Shown one piece after another: positions 34,621 to 45,109 of a stretch of DNA of 64,000 nt; positions within the stretch are counted from its first letter, which is position 1, and each line of letters starts with the position of its first letter. A program made the translations under genes and the position numbers. The notes beneath the pieces are model-generated. The model saw only the letters and a program-made list of their open reading frames with translations. It made no database searches and was not told the DNA's origin. This stretch comes from Sorex araneus (Eukaryota > Chordata > Mammalia > Eulipotyphla > Soricidae), in NCBI RefSeq assembly GCF_027595985.1, contig NC_073305.1, positions 173,463,209 through 173,527,208 of the forward strand, read 5' to 3'.

Positions 34621-35024
34621 TACAATAAAAAGTTTACAAATTAAATTTTATCTTAAAATTAGAGTTCGATAAAAATGTTTGGCTGTATAGACAAATATTC
34701 AGTTGCATACTGAAAAAGCTAGAGAATGTAGTGAAAAGTTAAGATACCTGATTAAAATCACAGCATGTGAGTGAAATCTCATAGAATTAAATTTGAGTCA
34801 CCAGGTTGAATGATAGATGATTTAGCAAAGAACTGAGGAGGTGTAATGCTTTTACAATTTGTATGATACAGTACTAATAGCTACTTATAGTGTAAATTTG
34901 TCCAAATTTATAGTGTGAATGTATACCCAGAGTGAATACTAAAGTAAACTAAACACTTGAGGTGATGATGAAGTTTCAATGTAAGTTTATCCACATTTCT
35001 ATAAAGTACCATTATGAAGCCAGA

Positions 35025-35180
35025 GACATAGAATAGTTGATAAGGATAAGATACATTCTTTCCATGTGGCCAACTCTATTTCAATCCCTGACACAAAATG
35101 TAATCCCCTCAGCATTTCCAGGTGTGATTCTTGAGCACAGAGCAAGGAGTAAACCCTGAGAATCATTGTTTTGGACCCAA
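35025..35180 (+). mobile_element. Old type A SINE
   Basis: ACATTCTTTCCATGTGGCCA, CTATTTCAATCCCTGACAC, then TTGAGCACAGAGCAAGGAGT and AAACCCTGAGAATC. The order is right but diverged. Confidence 0.7.
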
Positions 35181-35194
35181 TCCTTTTACCCCTC

Positions 35195-35595
35195 AAAGAG
35201 TACCATTGTGGTGAGTAATGTGGAATATTGGGTAACCTATGTTTACATGAAGGCAGGGAGCATAAGGAAATGTTCTTTCCCTTTTCATAATTCTATAATT
35301 GGTAGTTCAGGCAGTGATGAGAAATACAGAGAAGTATTCATTTTGATTTGAAAATGAGAAATAAAATATATGTTCATCTACTATCATATAAAACCACAAA
35401 TTAATTAAGATAAAACCTAAAAGTGAAGGTCATATATGGTATTATATATGGTCATATTTTTTTCATAAAAAAATAGAGTACTTTTAGACTTTTGAGACAG
35501 CCACCTGATTGAATTCATATGGGATCTAAAAAGTGTTTTATTAGAAGAAAACTGATCTATTATCAGAAAAAAAAGGAACCAACTTTTAGAGCAAA
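35195..35595. other. No gene seen
   Basis: AT-rich DNA without recognised features. Confidence 0.45.
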
Positions 35596-35608
35596 TAATA
35601 AAAAGACA

Positions 35609-35847
35609 CACAGCGAGTAAGGCATTTGCCTTGCACACAGCCGACCTGGGTTTGATTCCTCCACCCCTCTCAGAGAGCCCGGCAAGCTACCAAGAGTATC
35701 TCACCCACATGGCAGAACCTGGCAAGCTACCTGGCAAGCATATTTGATATGCCAAAAACAGTAGCAAGAAGTCTCACAATGGAGACAGTTACTGGTGTCT
35801 GCTTGAGCAAATCGATGAGCAATGGGATGAGAGTGACAGTGACAGTG
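35609..35847 (+). mobile_element. Type B SINE, recent
   Basis: CAGCGAGTAAGGCATTTGCC, GGGTTTGATTCCTCCACCCC, AGAGAGCCCGGCAAGCTACC, then TATGCCAAAAACAGTAGCAA and the GATGAGAGTGACAGTGACAG end. Perfect 12-bp target duplications AATAAAAAGACA at 35597-35608 and 35848-35859. The CCTGGCAAGC phrase is locally repeated near 35720. Confidence 0.96.
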
Positions 35848-35859
35848 AATAAAAAGACA

Positions 35860-36585
35860 AGTGGAGTACCTTAACTATTGAGTGACAAAATATACTTGGT
35901 TTTGTCGTATCACCAGAAACATCAGTTTTGAATATTCAAAGGTAAAAAATTCTGACAAATACTAAATCGGCCCAAATCAAGATTTCATTGGGCAGGAAAA
36001 ATAGGAGTACTAACAGATGAAGCCACTGAAAGAAAGAGGCTAAAGTGATGTACCATGGTGTCCCAAGCTGGGGTGAAGAAAAACAGCAAATACAAAGAAA
36101 TGATGATGGACAGGGAAAACAGTGGAATAGTAAAGGAGGAATAAATACTTTCAATGGGCTCAAAACACAGTTTGGGTTTCCTGCATTGAGAAGGATGATA
36201 ATGTCATACCCTTACCTCTGAGTCTGTGATAATGAAGGGCAAAAAGGAGGAAAGACGAGGGTTCTGAATTGAGATTTTTTAAAAAGTTACAAGAGTCATG
36301 GTTTTGCATGATTAGTAGTAACAAGAAGTAAGCACAACTGCAAAAGAGGTTTGGGGAAAAGAAGAGACTTACAAGCTGGGGCTGTCAAAGAAAGAGAAAG
36401 AGATAGAATCAGGGAGAGGTAGAAAGAGATATCTAGGTATTTGGCAAAGACTTAAAAACAGGTGATGGTTTCATTGGAAGTCACAAGTTGAAGAGCAAGA
36501 ATTTTTGCATGCAAGAGGAGCATGTGTGGCCTAGAAACTATTAAGGGTGAGAAGAATGCTATGTAAGCTCCTGGCATTGAGAATT
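35860..36585. other. No gene seen
   Basis: Plus-strand purine-rich, apparently unique DNA. No coding region recognised. Confidence 0.45.
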
Positions 36586-36589
36586 GGAT

Positions 36590-36778
36590 GACCTCTGTGT
36601 GGACATGCAAAGTCATCATGGTGAGTCAAGCCCCACATGGTCCCCTGAGTGCTGCCAGAAGTGGTCCCCAAGTGCAGAGCCAGAAAAGGTCCTGAATATT
36701 GCTGAATCTGGCCCCCAGAAAATAAAATAAAATAAAGTAAAATAAAATAAAACACAATAAAATAAAATAAAATAAAAT
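36590..36778 (+). mobile_element. Old type A SINE with (AAAAT)n tail
   Basis: TGGTCCCCTGAGTGCTGCCA, AGTGCAGAGCCAGAAAAGGT and CTGGCCCCCAGAAAATAAAA mark the body, with the head poorly kept. The tail has become an (AAAAT)n microsatellite at 36717-36778. Confidence 0.75.
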
Positions 36779-36786
36779 GAACAACT

Positions 36787-36930
36787 GAGGACCAGGCAAA
36801 TAGTACATCAGATAGGGCATTTCCACAGCACCACATAATAGTCTCTGAACCCTGACAGGAGTCATAGCAGAGCAGAGACCCAGGGATAAATCCTGAGCAC
36901 TGCTGGATGTACCCCCAAACAAACTAACAG
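36787..36930 (+). mobile_element. Type A SINE with central deletion
   Basis: GAGGACCAGGCAAATAGTAC, ATCAGATAGGGCATTTCCAC, then GACAGGAGTCATAGCAGAGC and AAATCCTGAGCACTGCTGGA. The B-box region is deleted. It directly follows another SINE's tail. Confidence 0.8.
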
Positions 36931-36934
36931 CCAA

Positions 36935-38300
36935 GAGCATTCACTAGATTATCCTCCTCACCGCTTCCACCAGAATAGCAGAAAGGAAACCACAGAAGTG
37001 TGGGGCTTAAATAGAGGCTTGAACAGGACAAAGAAGAGCTTCTGTTCTGGGCTGCAACCAAGTAGGTACGGGAGATATTTGCGGCATTGAGCCCTGGAGA
37101 GTGGAAGGATTACGGTGAGAGCAGTGTGGATGATGCTTCCGTGGCAGGATTTAATCATGCTCACCTGTGTTGTCAGACTGTTAGAGAATTGGTGCGTTTG
37201 AGCTAAATTTGCTCGTAAAGAAACCTAAGAGGAATGGACATGTTGACCTGGGGTAGAGGGAGAGGTTGGCACTCTGTGTGGGTCAGCATTCTCTCACCAG
37301 CAGGAGGCCTGGAAATCAAACCCAGAACCACTTCCTGCTGCCCAGTACAATCTTAGGGACACAGCCACGAGTACTTCCTAACTCCACAGGCAATCCCGAG
37401 AATCCTGCTTTATCACAATAGCAACAACTACGGGAAGGAAAAGGGGAAAGTTTGAAGGGACTAAGATACCTGCTCTCTTCAGGGTTGGCTTTCTCAAATA
37501 AGCCTGAAGCCAAAGGCAAGCTAGCTGCCCGGTTCTATGAGAGAAATCTGAATTCCTTCTCTCTTCCCTCTTGGGATTCACGCATCTTGGAATGTTTCCT
37601 CATGTGAATACTGGGAGCCACTTGGTTAGAAAGCTGCACCTGTAGCAAGAGGAGATGGGAGTCTTTCCTATGCCCATAACGCTGTATCTTGGAGCTTAGC
37701 AACCAGAGGATTGGTGCTTTGAACCCAGAGGGGAAGATCTACGGCACGGTGTTGTAGGACACTGTAAAATGGCAGAGCAGCCCTTCACCAAGTCCACTGT
37801 TGGAGTCTTTCGGAAAGATAGCAATTCTCCTTGTGTGTGCTGCTACTCCCGTTCCCCCTCTGCTTAAAACAATATCTCACCGAAGCAGGCTTTCTGAGAA
37901 GAGATAAGAGGATTTGGGATTGTCAAAGGCTGTGCAGACTGGGCTCTTATCACTTCAGATTGTTCTGCCTTCATGAACTATTAAATACTAACCTTCCCTA
38001 TTTAACAAGAAGAGACTTGAATTTTCCACTGGCTGATGAGAAAGATGAGTGGGTCTATCAAGGCCACGTCTTTCATATTTCTGCCTTCTGGAAGATACAA
38101 AAAAAAAAGCTCATTAAATATTTCTAACCACTGTTACCACTGTTATGGCAATTTGCCCTTCTTTAAATGTGGATCTGCTCTACAGAATTTGATGTTCTTT
38201 GTATCTGAAGCAAATCTGTTCATGAGGCCCATGGGGAAAGGTGGCAGTGTTGGTGCTCTGAGGGTTAAGTTCTAGGCATCTTTGTCTGCCTCAGAGGGTG
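36935..38300. other. Single-copy stretch, no gene
   Basis: No recognised repeat over about 1.3 kb. Open frames on both strands are under 100 codons and not protein-like. Confidence 0.45.
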
Positions 38301-38309
38301 TTCCCGACC

Positions 38310-38790
38310 TGTGTCTCTAGTCATTTTCCTTGTCATTCCCCTTTTAAAAAGTCTGAACTATAATGGTTTCAGTCTAATGTTTACAATAGTATTAACCTTT
38401 ATGTTTTTGATGTATACAGTTACCTCATCTCTACCCGCCACAAAATGGCCCAAACCCTTTCACCACTGTTCTTGTGTTACTTCAGTTCAATTCATCAGTC
38501 CTCCCTTCCTCACCCTTCGCTGCTCGGTATTCTGAGATTTGTAATCCAGGACCAAGAACTTTATTTTTTTTTTTATCGTTTGGTACTGGTACTTCCTTGT
38601 TTTGTTGCTCTATATACTACAGATGTGTGAGTTCATTCAGTATTTGTCTTTCTCCTCTGACTTATTTTGCTGAACGTGAATATACCTTCCAGTTCCAAGT
38701 CAGAATCAACTGCATAATTCCATCTTTCCTACTTGCATTCTCTTCTTTTTTTTTCAGTTGTATGTTTTCTGCTTAAAGGTTTTTGAATAT
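38310..38790 (-). mobile_element. Old L1 3' region
   Basis: TTTGTTGCTCTATATACTAC, TTGTCTTTCTCCTCTGACTT and CCTTCCAGTTCCAAGTCAG match the antisense of the L1 region just after ORF2, and align with the 41.8-kb copy. No intact frame. Confidence 0.7.
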
Positions 38791-38799
38791 TGAATGATG

Positions 38800-39950
38800 A
38801 AGAGCCTCTAAATCTGATCATAGAATACTATAATTCATGAAGCAAAGTTAAGCAATATCATCCTGAGAAGAAAATCATTAGGAGCAATAGCGAAAGTTAT
38901 ATCTTTAGCAAAATGATCATAAACAGTTTTTTGACTTTCAAATAATCTGATTATAACTTTTGTTTTGCTAATTAGGTCCTGAAATCTAATATTAATCTAG
39001 AAATTCTGCTGACATTTCAAAGTTTAGTTTAAAAATATTTATCCTCTATTAAGGAGAGAGGTTAAACCACCATGAACACACTTGATCTATCTAAATAATT
39101 CAGTTCTGATCCCAGATGTGTCTAGTTCTCTGTAGACATAACACCATGACCTTAGTTAATTCACTGGCCTCTGAATCAGGTTGCAAATGCTTGATTATAA
39201 CCTGATCCTGAGTCTTAGAAGGCTCTACACTCATCTCCAAAGTCTTATCAAAGTAATTATTCAACTCCTTCTCCCTAGACAAATTCCAGGAAATATGAAT
39301 CCTTCTGCTTATTATATTTCCATTTGTGTCTTTGCACTCAATGACATTTAGCTCTTCTCACAGATGGATGCTCAGGGAGGTCTACCTTTTGACTCAGCTC
39401 TGGTGAAAACTAAGTTCCTGAGATACACATAATGACCAATTTTTATTCTAGACAGCAAGCAAACAACAAGGGAGCATTGTCACATGTAACAACATTATGT
39501 TCAAAATTTGAAACAAAATTGAGTGGTTTTGATAACTCAAAGTTTTCTTTTCATTAATGTTTATTGTCTAACACTGATTAATGAAAGCCTGATAAACTTA
39601 CCAAACAACTCACAGAGAGAGATATTTTTGCCAAAATGTGTTTTGATTTCCACCAAAAACTAGTTCTCAACAACAAGATAATGCATAGGTAATTAAACAT
39701 TTTCAAAGTTTGGGTGAATTTAAAGTGCATAAAAATATATATAATGGTAGAATAGTTATTGTGTTCCTATCATCTAATGTACCTATCATTTTGTGCCTAT
39801 CATTTGTTCCTTATGTACCTATCATTTTTATCACATAAATAATTTTGTTTCATAATCTCAGCTCCTTTCCTACTACCAAGAATGTGAAACATCTGGAAAA
39901 CTTGTAAAGATAAATTCACAAATGATGAAATTCCAATTACATCAATGGAA
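38800..39950. other. No gene; short tandem repeat inside
   Basis: AT-rich DNA. At about 39766-39829 a unit like TGTACCTATCATTT occurs three to four times in tandem. Nothing else is recognised. Confidence 0.5.
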
Positions 39951-39955
39951 AAATC

Positions 39956-40127
39956 ACTGTCACTGTATCACTGTCATCCCATTGCTCATCGATTTGTTTG
40001 AGCGGGCACCAGTAACATCTCTCATTTAGAGACTTATTGTTACTGTTTTTGGCATATCCAGTACACACGGATAACTTGCCAGGCTCTGCTGTGTGGGCTC
40101 CATACTCTCGGTAGCTTGCCGGGCTTT
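39956..40127 (-). mobile_element. Truncated type B SINE
   Basis: ATCACTGTCATCCCATTGCT, GGGCACCAGTAACATCTCTC, TTACTGTTTTTGGCATATCC and CTCTCGGTAGCTTGCCGGG, then it stops before the head. Confidence 0.92.
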
Positions 40128-40436
40128 TTGGAAATTTTAAAGTATGTTTTTTAGTTCTAATCCATCTATTTTTTAAAGATAAGAAAGAACTAATTTTCAA
40201 AGAACTTTTGAGGGGAAGATTGACTGCATTTACTCAATAGAAGCCAATTTTGTTAGATAATTGCTTGCCAGAGGATACCATGTAAGCTAACACATGAAGT
40301 TGAAATCAACAAAACCATCATGAACTCATTGTGGACCTCTATCTGAAGTACCATCTTGAGCTCTCAGAACCATAATTAGAAAAGGGCAATTTACTAATGA
40401 GCTACATTCAGAATCACCACAAAAAATACGGAGACT

Positions 40437-40608
40437 GTGGGATGAACAGATAGTACAGCACGTAGGATGCTTGCCTTGCACACAGCCAACCTGAGTTCAA
40501 TCCCCAGTATCCCAAATGGTCCCCCAAGTCCACAAGAAGTGATTCCTTATGTACAGAGCCAAGAGTCAGCCCTGAGGCCTGCTGAATTAACCCCCAAATA
40601 AAAACAAA
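40437..40608 (+). mobile_element. Type A SINE
   Basis: GGGATGAACAGATAGTACAG, GCTTGCCTTGCACACAGCCA, GAGTTCAATCCCCAGTATCC and TTAACCCCCAAATAAAAACAA. Confidence 0.9.
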
Positions 40609-40609
40609 A

Positions 40610-41660
40610 CAAGCAGAAAGGAAAGATTCTAAAAATTACTTTTTCTGGGAAGCAGATGGAGACATTTGATATGTCTTATTTTGATTAAAAATTTAAAAGT
40701 TGGAAGAAGAAAAACTGTTTTCAGTTACTAAATCTATGTTCATGAAAATAGAGCTAATTTTGTAAATTTAAGTATGTACACTTTTAAAATCCTTTTATTA
40801 TTCTTTATTTTGCTATAAACTAAATGATAGACATAACAAAAATTTTTTAGATACTTATTGGTTTTAGCGTGTGGGCAACTCTATGCTTTGGGTCATTGCA
40901 GTGGTACAAGGTAATACCTTAATCCGTAGTCTTTCTCTCTGGCAACAGATACTTCTATTTTTTAAAGGGATGGTTATCAAAACTCTAGATTCATAAAGTC
41001 AGTAATACTAGATGTAGAAATTAGAATGTTAGGCATAATTAGTGATAAATATCAGGATTATACAGCTGAAGATTATTCTTAATTGAAAAAGTAAAGGATA
41101 ACTAAGTTCATGACTTGAACTCTCCATACAAGAGGGGTAGGCTAGTAAGTGTAAGTATGCTTTATTATGGGTTAGTTAGAAAGGCAATATGATTCATGGC
41201 AATTTTGTTATCACTTCCAGAACCTTGCAGAAAGTGTTGTATGGGCCCCATTTGTTGACTTTCTATGAATCGGTGCAGGACACTGCAGCACAGACTGGTC
41301 TCAAGGACAAATGCTGAAAGGAGCCCAAATTCTCTTGTAGTACCTGTTTCCTATCGAACAATCTGGGTTTCAATTTTGGGATACATTGCTTCCAGTTTCA
41401 AATATAAACAGAAGGAGAATGCAAATGGTTCTAGACAGGCTGTCACTCAAGCACCGACCAGTCACACAATGTAGAAGAAAAGGGGACTTCAGAAAGTGAC
41501 CCCATTGTTTAAGTGGCAGCTCCACCTCATAGCAGTTATGTAACACTGGACAAATATCTTCAATTCACTGCTTTTCTTTCCTAACATGCTAAATTCAGGC
41601 TCTAAAAATTGTTGTCACATGTGTACAATAGCATCCATATTAATGATTCTCATGCATAGT
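40610..41660. other. No gene seen
   Basis: AT-rich, apparently unique. No recognised feature. Confidence 0.45.
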
Positions 41661-41669
41661 TACCACACC

Positions 41670-42400
41670 TCACCACCCCTAAAGTGCCCAATATTCTCCA
41701 ACAATTCCTTATTACTTCTAGTTTTCCTTCCTTTTTTCACTGTCCTTTTTTCTTGGTAATCTCAGCTTTAGAATCCAGAGGCCAGGGTTTATTAATGTTA
41801 GATACTCCCTTGTTTTGTTGCTTTATGTCCCTTAGAAGATTGAGATTATTATTTGTCATTCCCCCTCTGACTTATTTCATCTACCACAATATTCTCAAAT
41901 TTCTCATTGGAGCAAAGTGTAGGATTTCTTCCTTTCTTACTGATTCACGATATTCCATCATGGATGTATAGCACACTTCTTTATACATCAATCTTCATTG
42001 GGCATTTGGGTTGTTTCCATGACTTGGCTATTATATAAGCTCTATAATAAATATAGCTGTGCTAAATATTTTCAAATTAATGTTTCTGTGTTTTGGGGGG
42101 ATTGATGCCATGAAGTGGAGTCACTGGGTCATATGGAAGCTCAACTGTTTTCTTGTTTGTGAAATCACTGTGCTATTTTTCACAGAAGCTAAACCAGAGG
42201 GAATGAAGGTTTCCTTTTCAACACACTTCTTCCAACACTGTTGCCAGTATTTTTGACATATGCCATTCCCACAGGTATGAGATGATAGCTCATTGATATT
42301 TGGTTGTATTTCCATAATAGTCAGTGGTGAAAAATACTCTTTGATGTGTCCATTGGCCCTTTCAGAGTCTTCTTTATGAGAGAATCTATTCATCTCCTTT
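41670..42400 (-). mobile_element. Old L1, ORF2 C-terminus and 3' UTR
   Basis: A minus-strand frame at 42121-42393 keeps L1-like order (SPLTIMEIQPNINELSSHTC, then CWKKC) aligned to the fresher 29-kb copy. Downstream parts match 38.3-38.8 kb. It is an older L1 subfamily, with stops. Confidence 0.8.
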
Positions 42401-42603
42401 TTTAAGGATAATAACTAAAAGTGTTTGACTGACATATGCTCACATAATAAAGGCTATCATTAGTACTATTCTCTCACTGGAAATTTTGTGAAAGCAATAT
42501 AGGAAATTATCTTGAAAAGCAGGAGTGGAACAGGAATGTATACCATTTGAAAGAAACAAAAGGAGATGCTTCTATTTAAGGCTGGAGTCAATAGTAGCAT
42601 CTG

Positions 42604-42638
42604 GGAGGTAGGGGTTGTGAGACAGCTCACCTACCTCC
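42604..42638 (+). other. Short hairpin
   Basis: GGAGGTAGG (42604-42612) pairs perfectly with CCTACCTCC (42630-42638). TGAG (42618-42621) pairs with CTCA (42626-42629) around the loop ACAG, with five unpaired bases on the 5' side. Thirteen base pairs in 35 nt. Confidence 0.55.
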
Positions 42639-42697
42639 TTCAATTACTCCATCATTTCCCTTTCTAGTCACAACAATTTTATCATGATTTCTTCTCT

Positions 42698-42729
42698 TCA
42701 CTTGACCTTAGCCAAAAGGCCAAGAAGCC
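42698..42729 (-). pseudogene. U2 snRNA 5'-end retrocopy
   Basis: The minus strand reads CTTCTTGGCCTTTTGGCTAA then GGTCAAGTG, matching roughly the first 33 nt of U2 snRNA with about three changes. It includes the branch-site-pairing neighbourhood start but none of the rest of U2. It is flanked by 17-bp duplications ATCATGATTTCTTCTCT (42681-42697) and ATCATGATTCCTTCTCT (42730-42746), 16/17 identical. There is no poly-A. It looks like a 3'-truncated, tailless retropseudogene made by the L1 machinery. Not functional. Confidence 0.85.
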
Positions 42730-42946
42730 ATCATGATTCCTTCTCTTTGTGCAAAATCTTTTTATACAAACCACCTGGCTATTACTATGGTTATAATAAG
42801 AATCAGTTGCTTTGTTAATGTTGATGTAGTATAACATTGCTTTTGTCCTTTTAGCCTTGCCGCAGGGAACTTAGTTTATCTTAAAGCAATGTCCTTTCTG
42901 TATGGACACAGGAAGATAGTTAATATTATGCTTTGCATATTGGAAG

Positions 42947-43192
42947 CTGGGCTGGAATGATAGCACAGCTGTAGGGTGTTTGCCTTGCACGTGGCTGACC
43001 TGAATTCGGTTCCTCCACCCCTCTTGGAGAGCCCAGTAAGCTACCGAGAGTATCTTACCCACATGGCAGAGCCTGGCAAGCTACCCATGGCATATTCAAT
43101 ATGCCAAAAACAGTAACAACAAGTCTCACAATGGAGAAGTTAATGGTGCTCACTTGAACAAATTGATGAGCAACGGGATAACAGTGACAGTG
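42947..43192 (+). mobile_element. Full-length type B SINE
   Basis: GCTGGGCTGGAATGATAGCA, GTTTGCCTTGCACGTGGCTG, CTTGGAGAGCCCAGTAAGCT, ATATGCCAAAAACAGTAACA and GATGAGCAACGGGATAACAG. Complete but moderately diverged. Confidence 0.95.
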
Positions 43193-43230
43193 ACATGATA
43201 AGAATATTTCATACAAAAATAATTGATATC

Positions 43231-43466
43231 TAGGCTAGAGATAGCATAGCAGGTAGGGCGTTTTCTTTGCATGCTGATAACTAGGCCGGAGAGATAGCAT
43301 AGTGAGTAGGGCATTTTCCTTGCATGCTGGTAACCTGGATTCAGTCTCTAGCATTCCAGATGTTCCCCTGAGTGCTGCTAGGAGTGAATCCTGTGTGCAG
43401 AGCTAGGAGTAAGCCCTGAACACCACCTGATGTGACCCCAAAATCAAACAAATAAAAATAAAATAA
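43231..43466 (+). mobile_element. Type A SINE with duplicated head
   Basis: A head segment (CTAGAGATAGCATAGCAGGT to CATGCTGATAA, 43231-43270) is followed at once by a second head (CCGGAGAGATAGCATAGTGA to CATGCTGGTAA) and a full type A body ending GATGTGACCCCAAAATC and an A-rich tail. The two heads are alike, so this is a partial dimer. Confidence 0.88.
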
Positions 43467-43599
43467 TGGACATCTTTCAATGATTATTGATTCTGTTGAT
43501 AAAGAGGAACTTATTAAAGAGAATATTGAGTGGGAGAAGAGGTGGAGGAAGTGGAGGAGGATAATGAGGAAGATGATGGAAAAATATGGAAGAAAATGG

Positions 43600-43905
43600 A
43601 AAAGTCTTAAGATGGAGGAAGAAGGAGAGAAGAAGAAGAAGAAGAAGAAGAAGAAGAAGAAGAAGAAGAAGAAGAAGAAGAAGAAGAAGAAGAAGAAGAA
43701 GAAGAAGAAGAAGAAGGAGAAGAAGAAGGAGAAGAAGAAGGAGAAGAAGAAGGAGAAGAAGAAGAATGGAGAAGAAGAAGAAGAATGGAGAAGAAGAAGA
43801 ATGGAGAAGAAGAAAAATGGAGAAGGAGGAGGGAGAGGAGGAAGAAGAAGAGGAGAGAAGAAAAGGGAGGAGGAAATAGAAGAAGGAGGGAGAGGATTAA
43901 GAGAG
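43600..43905 (+). repeat. Long GAA/purine repeat tract
   Basis: Pure (GAA)n of about 29 units at 43629-43716, then GAGAAGAAGAAG-type 12-mers and AATGGAGAAGAAG units to about 43880. Nearly all purine on the plus strand for 280 bp. Lysine- or arginine-rich frames and the serine-rich antisense frame here are composition by-products. Confidence 0.96.
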
Positions 43906-43909
43906 AAGA

Positions 43910-44650
43910 AGGATTGGTCATTTTATCTTTGCTCTGTAGGTCATTGCATATACATTCTGATTGGTTTTGTGTCACCAATAATATTGGCCACTTTTCCAAA
44001 GCTCATTTACATATGGGGTAACTAACTATATGACAGAAACTGTTAAGCGGTGGGAATAGGTAACTTTTTTAAGCAATGGTTTTGGGAGAGTAGTTGAGTT
44101 GTTGTGGTTGCTGTTCTGAACACAGAGGATGCTATTGGATTCATGATTCACATAAAAAGAGCTAGGAAACTGAAGATCTACAGTGGTTCACATGATTTTC
44201 TTAGCAGCCACAAGAACCCAGAAGTTAGACAAATAAGCTGGAACACAACCACTACACAATTCAGCTGATTTCAGGGATGGGGCATAAGCAGACTCTCTCA
44301 GGAGACAAAACAGGGAACAGTTGGTGTTTGTTGGTGGTTGTGCTTCCTGTCTCCTATGGCAAATGGCGGATTGCATGTGCAGTGTGTAGGGTTGTCTATT
44401 ATAGAGAAGGAAGCACAAGGTGGAGATCCCATGCTACTTGGGCATCTGTGTTCTGAGCAGTGCCATTTGCTGTTAGACTGATATCTGTTTCTGCTCTGAT
44501 ATCATAAGGCCAACACCCAAACCACATGATATGGTCAAACAAGAGCCAATAACTATTCAGTATTGCTGCAGCAAAATGACTTTGTTTTCCTTATTATTTC
44601 TCTTCACGAATGTTATATGCACGTGTGTAGAGTGTTGCTGTGTTAATAAA
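43910..44650. other. No gene seen
   Basis: Apparently unique. No recognised repeat or coding region. Confidence 0.45.
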
Positions 44651-44669
44651 GTACCCATATGCATTTTTT

Positions 44670-44831
44670 TTCCTTTTGGGTCACAGCCGACGGTGCACAT
44701 GGGTCACTCCTGGCTCTGCACTCAGGAATTAACCCTGGCGTACTCAGGGGACCATATGGGATGCTGGGTATCAAACCTGGGTCAGCCACATGCAAGGCAA
44801 ATGCCCTACCCCTGTGCTATCACTCCAGACC
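44670..44831 (-). mobile_element. Young type A SINE
   Basis: TCCTTTTGGGTCACAGCCGA, CTCTGCACTCAGGAATTAAC, GGGATGCTGGGTATCAAACC and ATCACTCCAGACC. Perfect 16-bp target duplications CCCATATGCATTTTTT at 44654-44669 and 44832-44847. Confidence 0.97.
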
Positions 44832-44984
44832 CCCATATGCATTTTTTAAAATCAACTTTGACTCTAAGTCACATTCTCAATAAAGTTTTCTTTGTTGCCT
44901 TAAATTGCAACACTCTGCTCTTCGAATTTTCTCTCCTTTTCCTGTTTTATTTTTTTTAGTTCTTGCTATTATCTAAAAGTGTAT

Positions 44985-45105
44985 TTTACTACTTTATCAT
45001 CTATGTTCCCTACTAGAATGTAAGACTCTTGAGAGCAGAGAGTATTATTCATTCCTGCCCACTTGCATTACAATGGGCAAACTACATAGGTAGTAAGCAT
45101 TATCT
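44985..45105 (+). mobile_element. L2 3'-end relic
   Basis: TTCCCTACTAGAATGTAAGA, CTCTTGAGAGCAGAGAGTAT and ACTACATAGGTAGTAAGCAT match the L2 3' end (CTAGACTGTAAGCTCCTTGA, GGGCAGGGA, CACATAGTAGGCGCTCAATA). Ancient LINE. Confidence 0.75.
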
Positions 45106-45109
45106 TCTC

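Noticed and set aside
43480-44025. Lysine/glutamate-rich open frame of 181 codons
   Set aside because: Produced by the GAA repeat, which is open in all frames of one strand.
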